Shown one piece after another: positions 1 to 11,466 of a DNA stretch of 64,000 nt. The first letter of the stretch is position 1. Each line of letters opens with the position of its first letter. A program made the position numbers and the translations under genes. Source of the stretch: Crocodylus rhombifer (Eukaryota > Chordata > Crocodylia > Crocodylidae); assembly GCA_038503035.1 (NCBI GenBank), contig JAVSML010024419.1, positions 81,737 to 145,736 on the forward strand, given 5' to 3'. The notes below the pieces were generated by a model, which saw nothing but the letters and a program-made list of their open reading frames with translations, was not told the DNA's origin and did not search any database.

Positions 1-45
1 CTATTGAGGTCCCTTCCGACCCTAGCATCTATGAATCTATGAATC
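1..45 (+). mobile_element. CR1 LINE 3' terminal fragment
   Basis: The text reads GGTCCCTTCCGACCCTAGC and then repeats of ATCTATGA. This is the typical end of sauropsid CR1 elements, which close with a short tandem octamer-like tail instead of poly(A). The rest of the element lies left of the window. Confidence 0.85.
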
Positions 46-2248
46 TTGGTTTAACTCAAGTGGGGGAGAGGAATAATGAACCCCTTGCTTAGCTCAGTTG
101 ATTTATTTGACACATTGCAGAACAAGATAAAAAGTATTTTCTCACTTAAAAGAGTCCCCTCACAAGCTCTGCCAACAGCTGGGAGTGACAGGCTGGCTCC
201 ACTTGCCAGAATAACTGAACATTATTATTTCTAAAAGTCAAGGCTACCTCATCTGGAAGACTCACATGGATGTCACACTGGCAGACAAGTTCCAGTTCAT
301 TCTCTTCTCCCTTTGGGAATCAGTGGGGTGACAAAGAGCAGGAGCTCAGTGACCTACACAAACACAATGTTTTGCTAAGGAAGGGAAGGAATCCTTGCAT
401 CGCATCTGCAATGCTCCTGCCTCTTCCCCCTCTCCTCCCTACCGACACATACACACGCTCACCTGCTCAAGCCCAGTACTCGAAGTTGTATATCACTTGA
501 AGCCATTGAAAACATGTTATGACACAGCTCAAGACAGACCTTTGAGAAATGTGTGCTAGGGAAGTGAGACATGAAGTGGGTGAACTTGGGCAAACCTAAA
601 GTCCTTGACTGTCCCATGGTTGAGATGGGGTCCCATTTATTGTTGTAGGCAATCTTGATATAAATACTAACTTCCCATGGTAGAATGGCTCACATTTAAA
701 TATAAAAGCACTTACGGCTTGAACATATATAAACCATTCATATTCTATGGCAAAGTCACATTGCTATCGATTTCAGAATTACTTTCAAGTTATAAATGCT
801 TGCAATGAAATTAACTGCATGAATTTCAGGCATTATGCTTCTCTTGTGATTTCAGTTATTGATTAATTGCCACACTGGAAGCATTAAGCTCTGAAACACT
901 AACAATAATTATTACTGATGCCATGGTTATTTTCTTTTCGTTTAATTTTAGGAATGTATGTGACTTGTGCCAGGCATTCTGGGAGTTGTAGTTCAAAGGT
1001 TTTTTTTCCAAATCAGGCTTGAGATGGATCCTTCCAGGTTGGAAAATTGTTCTCTACTCAGCCAAGCCTGTAAGTTTTCAGACACAACAGAAATGAATTC
1101 CCAGCATGTTGAATAATTACCCGGCCATTTTTAGCACTCTGTTGATCAGATGGCACTGTATTTATCGGAAGAAGTTACGTGCTTCACTCCAGGGATTTCT
1201 GTGAATGCAAGGTCTCAAGGGTTTTTTCCTGGAGAACAAAATGTTTTTTAAAAATACAGCTTAGCTCAAATTCACCACTGGCATCAGATCTGTTGGCATC
1301 AAATGAATCAAATTACAAATGAATGTGGTTCCTGCTATTTAAATTTAAAAAACAAGTTCACTGGGCTTCTGTGTTTCCCCAGGCTAACACCCAAATAATC
1401 CATAAACTGTATTTGCTGAGCAAAAATCAGCTGAAAACATTGTTACAGGTCCATCCTGTGAAAATTACTCAGCACTGTAAGCATAGGATTAACTAAATTG
1501 AGCAGATTAGTCCCCTCACTGTTGCTGCTTCTGCTTAAATTCACCTACTAAAGCTGCAATTACAAATGCCCAACCACCTTCAACTCAAATCCCCAATTTC
1601 CTTTGTCTCCCTAATTATGTGCAACTGAAGTTAGGGCAGGGAGAGGCATCCCTGTCTTCTTCATTTATGATTCTGGAACAGATTTGGGCCTAGCCCTTAC
1701 TTATGTGGGACACTTGGACATAAAGGTCTTCAAGTGGAGTATGTGCAAGTGGAGGGTTATTTATCTATTCTGAGATAATTCCATAGGGTCAGACTTGGGT
1801 GAGAACACAAGCCTTTCCACAGTCTGGCTACAATGCACATAAATCTTGCAGAGCTCTGCTTGGCAACTGCCTCCTTTAGTAAAGTTGGTGACTACGTTGG
1901 CCTTGGTTGGTTCTCTCATTTCTTCCAAATTAAAACTAAGCTGATAAACTGCCCCAAATGCTCCTCCTCAATTTGCCAACAGAAGGCTCATGATAATTGC
2001 AGTGAGACAGTCCAAGCATCATCCTGATAATAAGGGGTTTCCTTCTTCTCCCCTTCCCTTTTATTGTTTCATTGAGAGAAACTACTGGTATGACATTGCA
2101 AACCTACTTGCCCCATGGAAATCAAATGCAAAGGCTACTTACTGTGCTGCCATAAATGCAAACCAGTGAAGAAACTGACCCCACATTTTTTCAGTTTAGA
2201 GTAGCAATTTACCAACAAGTGCAGGTCATGAGCAACATCATCAGTAGC
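46..2248. other. Unique AT-rich intronic sequence
   Basis: Apart from the ZNF143-type motif, no repeat, exon or RNA gene was recognised. The short open frames here have no visible domain. Confidence 0.5.
974..992 (-). promoter_or_regulatory. Exact ZNF143 (STAF) SBS-type motif
   Basis: The minus strand reads ACTACAACTCCCAGAATGC, matching every position of the known ZNF143/STAF consensus ACTACAAYTCCCAGMATGC. ZNF143 binds such sites at promoters and chromatin-loop anchors. There is no CpG island here. The motif is also common in dispersed repeats, so occupancy is uncertain. Confidence 0.6.
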
Positions 2249-2256
2249 TGGTAAAT

Positions 2257-2425
2257 CAGGGGTAGGCAAAATGCAGCCCGACAAGCCATTCTATCCAGCC
2301 CACAGGGCCCCTAAAAAACTTAGAAAATTAATATTAATCTGTCCTGGGCTGCCTGTCATGTGGCCCTCGATGGCTTGCCAAAACCCAGTAAGTGGCCCTC
2401 CACCCAAAATAATTGCCCGCCCCTG
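2257..2425. mobile_element. Small hAT MITE with 8-bp target duplication
   Basis: The element starts CAGGGGTAGGCAAAA and ends TTGCCCGCCCCTG, giving inverted ends. It is flanked by TGGTAAAT (2249-2256) and TGCTAAAT (2426-2433), an 8-bp target duplication matching at seven of eight positions. Internal words such as CCAGCCCACAGGGCCCCT and AAGTGGCCCTCC recur in the longer element at 7229-8626. There is no coding capacity. Confidence 0.85.
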
Positions 2426-3213
2426 TGCTAAATAGATCATCTCCACTGCAGTCACTACAACTACATTGATTTACACCAGTTTGGCCCAATACTATTATTA
2501 CTGTCTATATCCAATATGGTAGTGCCAGAAGCCTTGAACCATGGATTTTGTTAGGCTTTATACCCCTCCCCACACACAAAAAGTTCAAGCCCAAAAGGAT
2601 TTACAGTCAGGCAACCTAAGCATCTTAAATGCTTCCTTCATTTGCAGTTCAAATTACAGATGTACAGGAAATACTTGTTGGATGACTTTAGCTAAAATCC
2701 CTTAACAGGTACCTGGACATGTGTATGCACAAAGAGGGAAAAATAACAGGAGACTATATTGTTACCAGCAAATCTCAATGCATCCATCCATCATTCCTGA
2801 CAAACAAAAAACAAAAAGCTTCAAAGTTTCCTGTCTGTACATTATGCCATAGAGGTCTGCTACTTATTTCGAATCTAAAGTCATATCATCCTTTGCCTGT
2901 GACATCAAACTGAGCTGATGAGGAGACAGCTATGATGTAATAAGGATGAGCAAGGTCCTCAGCTGAGGAATGAGGAGCAGTAGGATTTCCAGGCAGTGGA
3001 GATTTTCATTACATAAACACCCTTGACTGTGAGCTTGACAAGTACCAAATCTTTATGTACACACAATGGCAAGTACTTTGACAGTGCTCAATAAATAATA
3101 AACAAGAGAAGATAAAAAAGGCAAAAAACAGACAATTCATCATCAACGCCCTCTCTGATAGGAATTCTTTTCAGAGCTCTCAGTGCCAGGGCACTCATTA
3201 TACATAAAATTAA

Positions 3214-3273
3214 GTTTGTTCAGTTTTATTTCCCTTCACGTCTGAAGCATCATTGTCTCTGGATGAGGCATCC
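3214..3273 (+). repeat. Dispersed repeat copy 1 (partner at 5062-5115)
   Basis: It shares TTTATTTCCCTTCAC, TCTGAAGCATC and GGCATCCT, in the same order and orientation, with 5062-5115. It lies just before the palindrome at 3288. The family was not recognised. Confidence 0.6.
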
Positions 3274-3287
3274 TTCAGTTTGGAACT

Positions 3288-3690
3288 ATATATATGTTTT
3301 CGCACCAAATCATTGCTGGAAAAGTGTTTTCTTCCTGGCACAGCCTTGATTTATAATGAGAGATAAGCACAGACCCAAACCTTCCATCTGGTCATTCTGG
3401 TACTTAGGGACACTATAGATTTGGGTCCAACCTTGAACTTCTCTTTAGATAGATAGGCAGACAGACAGATCTATATCTATGTATAGAAATAGATAGATAG
3501 CTAGATAGCTAGATCTATCTATATATAAACTAAAGAGGAGTTCAAGTTTAGACCCAAATCCATAGTATCCTTAAGTACCAGCATGACCAGATCCAAGGCT
3601 TGGGTCTGTGCTCATCACTTGTTACAAATCAAAACTATGCCAGAAGGAAAACACTTTTCCAGCAATGATTTGTTGCAAATACATACTGAT
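3288..3690. repeat. Long palindrome with 161-bp arms around a GATA microsatellite
   Basis: Left arm 3288-3448 is an imperfect reverse complement of right arm 3530-3690. Matching blocks include AAATCATTGCTGGAAAAGTG and CTCTTTAG against CCAGCAATGATTTG and CTAAAGAG. The spacer 3449-3529 is a GATA/GACA/CTAGATA microsatellite. The arms differ at many positions, so this is an old structure. It could be a foldback MITE or a snap-back duplication. No target duplication was recognised. Confidence 0.85.
3449..3529. repeat. GATA/GACA/TATC compound microsatellite
   Basis: AGATAGATAGGCAGACAGAC leads into TATC and CTAGATAG units and then ATATATA. It forms the spacer of the surrounding palindrome and is itself partly self-complementary. 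Confidence 0.9.
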
Positions 3691-3695
3691 TCCAG

Positions 3696-6600
3696 TCATC
3701 ATCATCATCATCAGACCTTAGTGGGAAGAGATCTTTACACACCCACTACTTGATGACCGAAAGCTGCTACAGTGAAAAAGCTACCTCCTCTGTAAGGTGA
3801 GGTGTCACAAGGTGGCTCCAAGTAATCCCAGGGTTAGACTGTAACCCTATGACCCAGCCAGGGAAATGGCAACACAGAGCTGTGGGTCCCTTTGAATATC
3901 ACTTCTGTCTTGAGAGGATGACATTTACTATATGAAATCAGTAACACCACTGGGAGCTCTCGAGTATGAGAGGTACATTTCCAAAGGATAGTTACCAGCC
4001 AGGCATATGCAGAAATGAACATTCATATCCACACACCAGTACAAGGCAAGTGCGCACTTTAAAAACCTGTGCATATACTCCATTTGCCCCAATGAGTTTT
4101 GCATTGCAAATTTTAATACCTGCATCTTCATGAGCAGGTGGTAGGCTGTTTTCAGGGCACACAGGTGTTCAAACTGCTAAGCATACAGGTAGACACCTTA
4201 CCAATTCTGGGTACACACAAGTAGAAGTCATGTGTGCATAGCTTTTTGCTGCTACAGGTTGGCACTCAAATCAGGCAAGTCCCATGGTATAAAGCAACAG
4301 GAGTCAGAAAATTAGCATTTGATTACGCTTCTGTAGAACACCTGAGCTCTAAGACTGACTCAGTATGAAATCTAAATCATCCCAGAGAAAGTTATTTAGC
4401 TACTGTATGTATTGCCTCATAGTATAGCATAACAGGAGACTTCAGCCTAATATATGGTAGGAACACTGATGAATGGATTACCTTGTTTTCTCCCAGGAGA
4501 ATAAAAGTGGAATATTCCGTATTTTGGCCATACAGGAGGGAGGGGGAAATGATGAAAACACATGTGAAGTAGCTGGCTGTGCTGCACCGTTTAATATTAA
4601 TTATAGAATACTGTAGTAGCATTAGATTAGTGTTGCAAACCAAATTTGTTCTAACAAGGAACATAAAGAATTCTAATAGCTGTGCTTGTCATTATTCCAC
4701 TTAGCTTTGTAACTCAGTTGGTTTGAAAGAGCCATATTGGCTCAACAGATTTTCTTAAAACCAGTGGTTCCTAGGCACTGACTTGCTGCAAACCACAGGA
4801 GAGAGAACTTTTCACAGCTAAACCACCTCATCTCCTCCACTTCCTAATTGCTTACATTCTCCGCAGCTAGCTTCATCCATTACCCTGGTTCTGTGGGCTG
4901 CCAGAAAGGATGCCATGAACCACTTGTAGGCAGCAGAGCACATCTGCAAAGCCACCATATGAAAAGATGCATCATTTAGTAAGTTAGCATGGCAATGGTA
5001 TTCTACCATGCTGACTAGGAAACCGATCTTGTGCATAAGGATGGAAGTCCAGTGGAGGGAGTTGGTTCAACTTTATTTCCCTTCACTTCTGAAGCATCTT
5101 TGGATAAGGCATCCTAAGCAGGAATCCATGTAGTCCTTACTAACATGTGGTCTGCTTCCTGCAGCTGAGGGGCCTCCAAGGCAAGGAGTTTTTGGTCTCC
5201 AGCAACAAAGCAATATTGCAAATAGAGTTTGCTATTACCATTTGCACTGACCGCATTCATTTGGCATGGAGGGCAGGATTCTGTGCTTTACTTTCTCCAG
5301 AAGTGCTGCTAGCTGTATTCCTTCTGAATGCAGTTAGCTTCAATACAGCTCATGCAGTCTCACATCCGGCTTTGTAACGGGAGTGAATTTATTCAGCAAA
5401 ATGCAAAACTTTGTTGGCACTCAGAATAAACTGGGAATGTGGGAGCCTCCTGAAGAACCACGGGGGACAATGTAAAACATTCTAACTGTAGAATTGCTAT
5501 CGTTCCCAAACGAGAGCAAAACTGAGGCACAAAGAACAGCTACTTGAGACTAAAAGGAAAGGGAGGGGCTTGAGTTATTTGTCAAATACCAGTGAAGGCA
5601 CAAAACCTCCCACCCAAAAATAGTTGTTATCTTGATTTGTATGAAACATATGTTCTGCCTGAAGCAGACAGAGCTTGGACTGAGATACAAAATTTCATGA
5701 CAAAGCACAGGGAATCTCAAAGGCATTTTAAGCACTTGTAGTGTGGTGAAATGTAAGTCATTGAGATGATGATGAAATTGCAAGAGACTGAACCGTCTTG
5801 CTACTAGCTCTCTTTGGGTTTGAGGGAAAAAAAACAAAAAAACCCCAACACTTATGAAGATGCTATCTATTCCCTAGGAAAAAGGGAAAGCAACCATTAC
5901 AACCATGACTTGTGAATTAGCACAGTCAACAGACAACAAGGACTGTTGGCAATGCAAACTGATATCATGCAAATGCATTCAATGAGAAGGAGCTATGGGA
6001 ATACTAGCGAGCATTAATGTGCAATACCAGAGTCACTGGAACACACTATGCAAAGTCATAACCAAATTGCATGGGCAGGGTGGAAGAAAACACACCCCTA
6101 GAGAAATCTCTCTTGCATATGTAAAGATGCTATAGATTTATTCCAAAGCAGTAAACACTATTGGCCACCAGATGGCAGAGAGCAATTCTTTTCTGATGAG
6201 AGATGTCTGCTGATTTTGGGGAGAATTGCATGACTTCAGTCGTTTTGCTGCAGACCTTGGGCACTTAGAACTTTATAATGGCAACAAAGCTAAACAACTC
6301 AGCTCCTCCTACATCCAAAGCTCACTGTCCTGCTCTTTGAGCTAAGAGAATCGTTTTACCTGGTAGCAGTATAGGGCTTATGACACACCAAGAAGTTCTA
6401 ATGGTATCCAGTAGAGGTCACCGGCAGTTTGTTACAATACAGCCAGTAGCAACAGAGTTTGGGAACTGTGTCAGACAGACTGACTGAGCACCTGGTATAG
6501 GGTACAATAAGAGCACAATAAAATGCTTAGTAGATGATTCTTAAGCTAGCTCTGAACAGCAGAAGAAGTATAAATATGCTAGCGTGGCACTCCGTTTGGA

Positions 6601-7220
6601 CAAATTAGCCTTTCCAAGAAATAGTCTACATTGCTCCCAGCACCCAAAATATTTTGATCAGAGCTGACTTGGGTATCTCTACCCAGAGTTTCAGAAACAC
6701 CCCAAAAGGCTTAACTCAAAATCCCCTTCCATACATTTGGACTCACTTCTGAATTCAGGCCAAGATTACAATTTTTTCTGCCTTCCTCAGCTCAGACAGC
6801 CACTCCAGCATCCTCACATCTCATTCAATGGCACTAGGACACTACAGCAAGCATTTTGCTGGTTCTCATCCATGTTTAGAGCAGGTAGAGTCTACGCTCT
6901 TTGGGTTTAAAGTGTCTGCCGAGGCAAAGAAAAATAGAGGCAAGGAGCAAACACTTACAGGGAAAACATCTCTGAACTGAGCTCAAGAGAAAACTGAGCC
7001 TGAAGTGTATTGTCTGCTCATTGAATTTCAGTAAAAGCTAGAGACAAAATTCAGAGAGAACATGCATATGCATGGAAGGAGGGGAGCCCCAGGCTGATAA
7101 GACCACCACAAAACTCTATTGGCTCTCTCCCACTGACCTGCACATACTTTACACCTCCTTAGGCATATGACCTTTGGATTTGGCACTAAAAGAATTTAGG
7201 AAGAGATGAGTATTACATCA
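3696..7220. other. Mostly unique intronic sequence
   Basis: A (CAT)n run sits at 3696-3712 and the repeat copy at 5062-5115. Nothing else was recognised. The scattered open frames of 60-95 codons show no domain. Confidence 0.5.
5062..5115 (+). repeat. Dispersed repeat copy 2 (partner at 3214-3273)
   Basis: TTCAACTTTATTTCCCTTCAC, then CTGAAGCATC and AAGGCATCCT, repeats the copy at 3214-3273 with a short deletion. Only this end of the repeat is recognisable. Confidence 0.6.
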
Positions 7221-7228
7221 CCTTAGAC

Positions 7229-8626
7229 CAGGGATGGCCAAAAAAGGTCTGCGGGCCAGATCCATCCTACCAGGCCATGCTATCCAGCCCACAGGGCCCC
7301 TCCAAACAAACAATTATTACCAGGCCGCAGCTTCCCCTCTGAAATCTGATGGGAGGTGGGCTTTCAGAGGTCATGCGCCATTGGACCAGATGGGCTCTGT
7401 GCCTCCACCTCCGAGGGACTCACAGTGATCTCTGGGAGCCCCATGTGAAGGCAGCGAGTGCAATGATATGCGACTGAACAGCTGGTGAGTGGGGAGGGGA
7501 GCTCCTGCCTGCAGGGGGGTTTTGTGGGTGTGAGTGGGTCCCCATGCCATATGCCCCACCCCTTCCCAATGCACAGCAGCAGGAGGCCCTTGGAGCACTC
7601 ATGGCCCACAGCAGGCAGAGGCTCTGGTGGCATGTGGCTCCAGCTGTATCCCAGGAGATGCACCCAGAAGCACAGAGTCTACCTGGCCCGGCCCACTGGC
7701 ACACTCCTTCAGACCAGACTAGGATGGCTCCGTGCCAGCAAATGGAGCTCCTGGCACTGCAGGTGGAAGCCAGGCACCATTGGGCTGGGCTGGGCCAGGC
7801 CAGGCCAAGTCTGCACCTCCACATGTGGCTTCCAGCTCTCCAGTGGGGAAACGCACATGTAGGCATGGAGCCCAACCAACCTGATGGCGCACAACTCCCT
7901 GCGGTTGCAGCTTCATGTGCCATTGGGCCAGGTGGGCTCCGTGGTGCCACATGCAACTCCTGGGATTCAGCCAGAGCCATCCGTCACCAGAGAACTCTAC
8001 CTGGCAGAGGCCATGGACTACCCCAAGGGCCTGCTGATGCCACTGGGCAGGAGGGACATGTAGCAGGGGGGGGCCACACTAAGCCACACACACTTTGCAG
8101 CCCCCCCACACCTCTTCACAACCCCCACACACACATCCACACCCCTTCAAAAGCCCCCATAAACATCCACATACACCCCACAACCCACCATATACACACC
8201 CATCCTCCAACCACACCCCACACAATATACAAAAGTAAACTTTATTTTGAGCTATTGTGCAAGTCACTTCTATGTACACTATAGAGGTGATCACATAATA
8301 GCTCAAACATAAATCAGAACAAATTTTTTTTAAATAAAATTAAAATATGTTATAGTAGATGTTTGACTGTTAATATATGATTTTTTTTTCTGGTTCTAAG
8401 ATGAGAAACCCACTCCCACAAGGAGTACTTCCAGGGGCGAGGGGATGGGGGTGGGGAGAGACTTCCAGTGGCAAAGATCAGGGGTTAGGTGTGGGACTTA
8501 CAGTCCCAAGATGGCAAAAATCAAGGGGAGGGGCACCTGACAAGGGGTGGAGCTACCCTTGTGGCCCTCAACAGCTCACTAGAAGTCATTAAGTGGCCCT
8601 CCAGCTGAAATAAGTGCCCACCCCTG
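7229..8626. mobile_element. 1.4-kb non-autonomous hAT element with expanded core
   Basis: The ends are CAGGGATGGCCAAAA and AAGTGCCCACCCCTG, an inverted pair. Flanks CCTTAGAC (7221-7228) and TCTTATAC (8627-8634) agree at six of eight bases, as expected of an aged 8-bp hAT target duplication. The first 80 and last 60 bases resemble the 169-bp MITE at 2257. The core is GC-rich, with a recurring phrase near 7373, 7711 and 7918 (GCCATTGG, then CCAG, then GGGCTCCGTG variants) and a CA-rich tract. The longest frame (7544-8284 plus, 246 codons) lacks transposase features such as a BED finger or hATC domain. I judge it non-coding. Confidence 0.8.
8084..8227 (+). repeat. CA/CCACA-rich low-complexity tract inside the hAT element
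   Basis: A strand of almost only C and A, with CACACA, CCCCCACA and CCACCATA units, is followed by AT-rich sequence. It explains the His/Pro/Thr-rich end of the 246-codon frame. Confidence 0.85.
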
Positions 8627-8634
8627 TCTTATAC

Positions 8635-9630
8635 TTTCCTGTAACATAGCCCTTAAGGTCTCTGTGACTCTTCCAGATGTCAGTCTAGCCTCTCAATTCA
8701 AATCCATCCCTGTTTGTCAGTTCAATTATATATTGACCTTTGTTCCATTCGAAAGACGCTCTTTTGTAGAGCAAGGAAGGATGTTCAGTTGCACCTCAGC
8801 AGGGCACAAAATGATCCTGAAGCCCCCGTTGCAATACCTCCCTGGATGGAAATATTCATGTAGCTCATGGAAAAACTGCACCACATAATTCAATTGCTTG
8901 TATTTAAATTATTTGAAAAACTCAGTGTTGCAAATGATACATTTCTAAATTCCATCAAGCCAGATTGTAGCCTTACAAAAGATCTGCTGAGATTCACAGA
9001 ACCAGAAAGGTTAGTTCAGAAAAGATCCTCTTCAGAGCCAGAAATCACACAAGAAACTGAATTTTCAGCAAAATTCCCGGTACTTCACGGCAAAAAGCAG
9101 TCACAATTACAGTTACACTAGTGACACCATCAAAACTACCTGTGGTGGGGTTCAAGTAGTTTTTTTATGATCGAACTCTGATCATAACACTTCACAGAGA
9201 AGTCACAACAAGCTTATTTCAGCTTTGCTTCACCTTGTGGCTATATTTTAATTTATTGGCCATTTGGCTGCTGTAAAATCCTGAGAAAAGGTTGCCTTTA
9301 GAAAATGGGAAGTGGGAGCTATGCTGAAACAGTTGCCAAACTTTGTGATTAAAAAAAAGGTGCTGTCAGGTGCCTAATGACCCATCACTGACACATGCTC
9401 CTGACCAAAAGGTATGTACCATAAATCAGTATTTCTGAGCTGCAAACACTAGACAACAATAATGGAAATGCTTTTATTTTTTGATCCACAGCTAGTAGGA
9501 TGTGTTCAGCAAGAATTTGAACTAGATAGGCTGCCTGAGAAAAACACATATCCAGTAAGAGAAAAACAAAGCAGAGATTATTTTGGATGGGATAAGAATA
9601 TAATTCAGAGCAGTTAAGAAATCATCCCAA
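8635..9630. other. Unique AT-rich sequence, nothing recognised
   Basis: No exon, RNA gene or known repeat was seen between the hAT element and the repeat near 9640. Confidence 0.4.
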
Positions 9631-9639
9631 GCCATATCT

Positions 9640-9945
9640 ATTCACCAGGTATAAAGGACGCAGCCTGCCCAACTGGAACTGCATAAGTGCCAGAAGCCTT
9701 TTCCATGAGATAAATCAAACTTCAAAAAAGGCAAGGGAAAACAGTGCCATGTCTAGCAGTATTAGTAACGCTAGCAGTCTCCCTATGCCTGACAAAGGGT
9801 GTTTGTGCTCGAAAGCTTGCAAAGAACTTTTTACCAACTTTTTAGTTGGTTTAATAAAAATACCACATCTACCCAAAGAACTTTGCCTGCCTGTGTCCTT
9901 AGACCAACACGGCTACAACCAACAACCATACAGAAACCTAAAACA
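9640..9945 (+). repeat. Retroelement-like dispersed repeat, class unassigned
   Basis: Phrases such as CTGACAAAGGGTGTTTGTGC, CGAAAGCTTGCAAAGAAC, GGTTTAATAAAAATACCAC and AGACCAACACGGCTACAACC are, from memory, a common reptile repeat ending. A perfect small hairpin, ACCAAC and GTTGGT around a T-rich loop, sits near 9835-9852. I suspect a Penelope-like or other non-LTR 3' end but cannot assign it. Both boundaries are approximate. Confidence 0.55.
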
Positions 9946-9949
9946 GCCA

Positions 9950-10855
9950 AAGCTCCTGCAGGCTGGAAATACCTTGTAATTTTATTTTTTCCCTCCATTC
10001 TCTGATTCAAGCCTTCAAGACAGCTGGGCTCAGTAGGATGATTGAGATAGATAAGTAGATAGATTTAGACAGGAATAAAATGTTAGAAACTTCCCTTCCC
10101 AGCCTTAAGGCAAAAAGGTGTAGCTTTATCAGCTGCTCTCTTCTTTGCTCCCTGTCACCTGCTCTCCCAAAGTAATTACATTCCCCAGGGAGAAAGCGGC
10201 AGACACCATTTGATCAGTTCCATGACCTCTGTGGGGAACGAAATTAAAAACCAGAGGAATCAACCACAATAGGGGGAAGACATTCTTCATGGCTAAGTTT
10301 CAGGCCTGAAGGTTAAATGACTATTGCTGCCGCTGCTGGCAGTTCTCATTTCAACATTGAGATGCAAGTCTGCAGCAGGGGCTCCCAGCCCTCTTCGCTC
10401 CTGCCCTCACAGGACTGAATGAGTTTGAGGATGGTTCATCACAGCTTCTTGCTTTAGGATATACGACTTGGCATGCCATTAATCTGCATGTCCTGCAGTC
10501 TGTTAGGCTCCCTCCTTGGTTCCTAATGACAGGCTCATACTTTTCCTAGTTCCAGTCTGGAGGTTCAGTTCAGATTAATAATATTGCACTTAACAACACC
10601 AAACCTGGATGTTCAAGCAAATTCCACTGGGCCTCATGACTTAGCAAGCTGAAATGAAGCGGGCTCTGATCTTCTGCCTCCCAGTAGACCAGAACACTCT
10701 TCCATGGGATTTTGTAATTTCCCCTTCCTATCTTTTGGCTAACAAAGCAAACACAGAACTCATTAATCTTCTCTAAAGGCGGTTCACTACTACTCTTCTC
10801 AGGATCTGTGTGTACCAAATGGCACACACTAATACGGCTTGTAAATCTGAAGGGA
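9950..10855. other. Unique intronic sequence
   Basis: It contains a short GATA-like run near 10046-10066 and nothing else recognised. The 103-codon minus frame at 10570-10881 shows no domain. Confidence 0.4.
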
Positions 10856-10859
10856 GTGT

Positions 10860-11458
10860 TGAAGGGGTGTTGCCAATACATTACCGAAAAGTGATAACAT
10901 TGTCAACCCCAAGGGTGAAAATGGCAATGGCTGCCAGGCACACTGGAGCAGATGGCCAGTGCAAGGCTCCCCAGGCAAAGGCAGCAGAGCAGAGAGTGCC
11001 AAGCCCTCAGTAAGCAGCCCGCATCTGCCCCATGCACAAATATGGAGGGTTACATGCTCCTCCATGCCTCCCCTGGATGAGCTGGGGGGTACATGCCCCC
11101 CCAACCCCCATGTCCCTTGGACAAGCTGCCTATGGCTCTATCCCATTCCCCACCCCAGCCCTGGATCCCATGTGCCCCCAGCCCATGCTAGGGCACTCCC
11201 TCACTGTGGGGGCCTCAATCTTCAGGGAGCTGCTCTCCATGCTGCCTGGCTGTTTTCCTGACCATGTGCTTGCATGCAGCCATGCACATGCACGTGGCAC
11301 CCCCTGCGTCTTGCTCCTGGCAGCCCCAAGGAGGACCCCTTGCGGGCTGGAATGCTGCCTGCCTACATGGGGAAACCCATCATTTCTCAAGGGAATCCAG
11401 GAAACCCCTGACTGGCAGGGGCCGCTGGGCCTGGGCCCCATAAATTAGTCCACCTCTG
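10860..11458. mobile_element. GC-rich DNA-transposon-like repeat, left end unclear
   Basis: The block ends in GGGCCCCATAAATTAGTCCACCTCTG, whose reverse complement begins CAGAGGTGGAC like a hAT terminus. Its base composition is far richer in G and C than the flanks. The left end and a target duplication could not be fixed. Overlapping frames up to 138 codons on both strands appear to be chance. Confidence 0.4.
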
Positions 11459-11466
11459 CTGGGAAG

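Noticed and set aside
6841..6880. Possible b-type GRIP first exon (minus-strand ATG CTT GCT GTA)
   Set aside because: The frame meets a stop after six codons and no cysteine-rich palmitoylation motif follows.
7544..8284. 246-codon plus-strand frame as a possible transposase
   Set aside because: It lies in the GC-rich and CA-rich core of a non-autonomous hAT element, lacks any BED finger, DDE or dimerisation motif, and ends in His/Pro/Thr from the CA tract.
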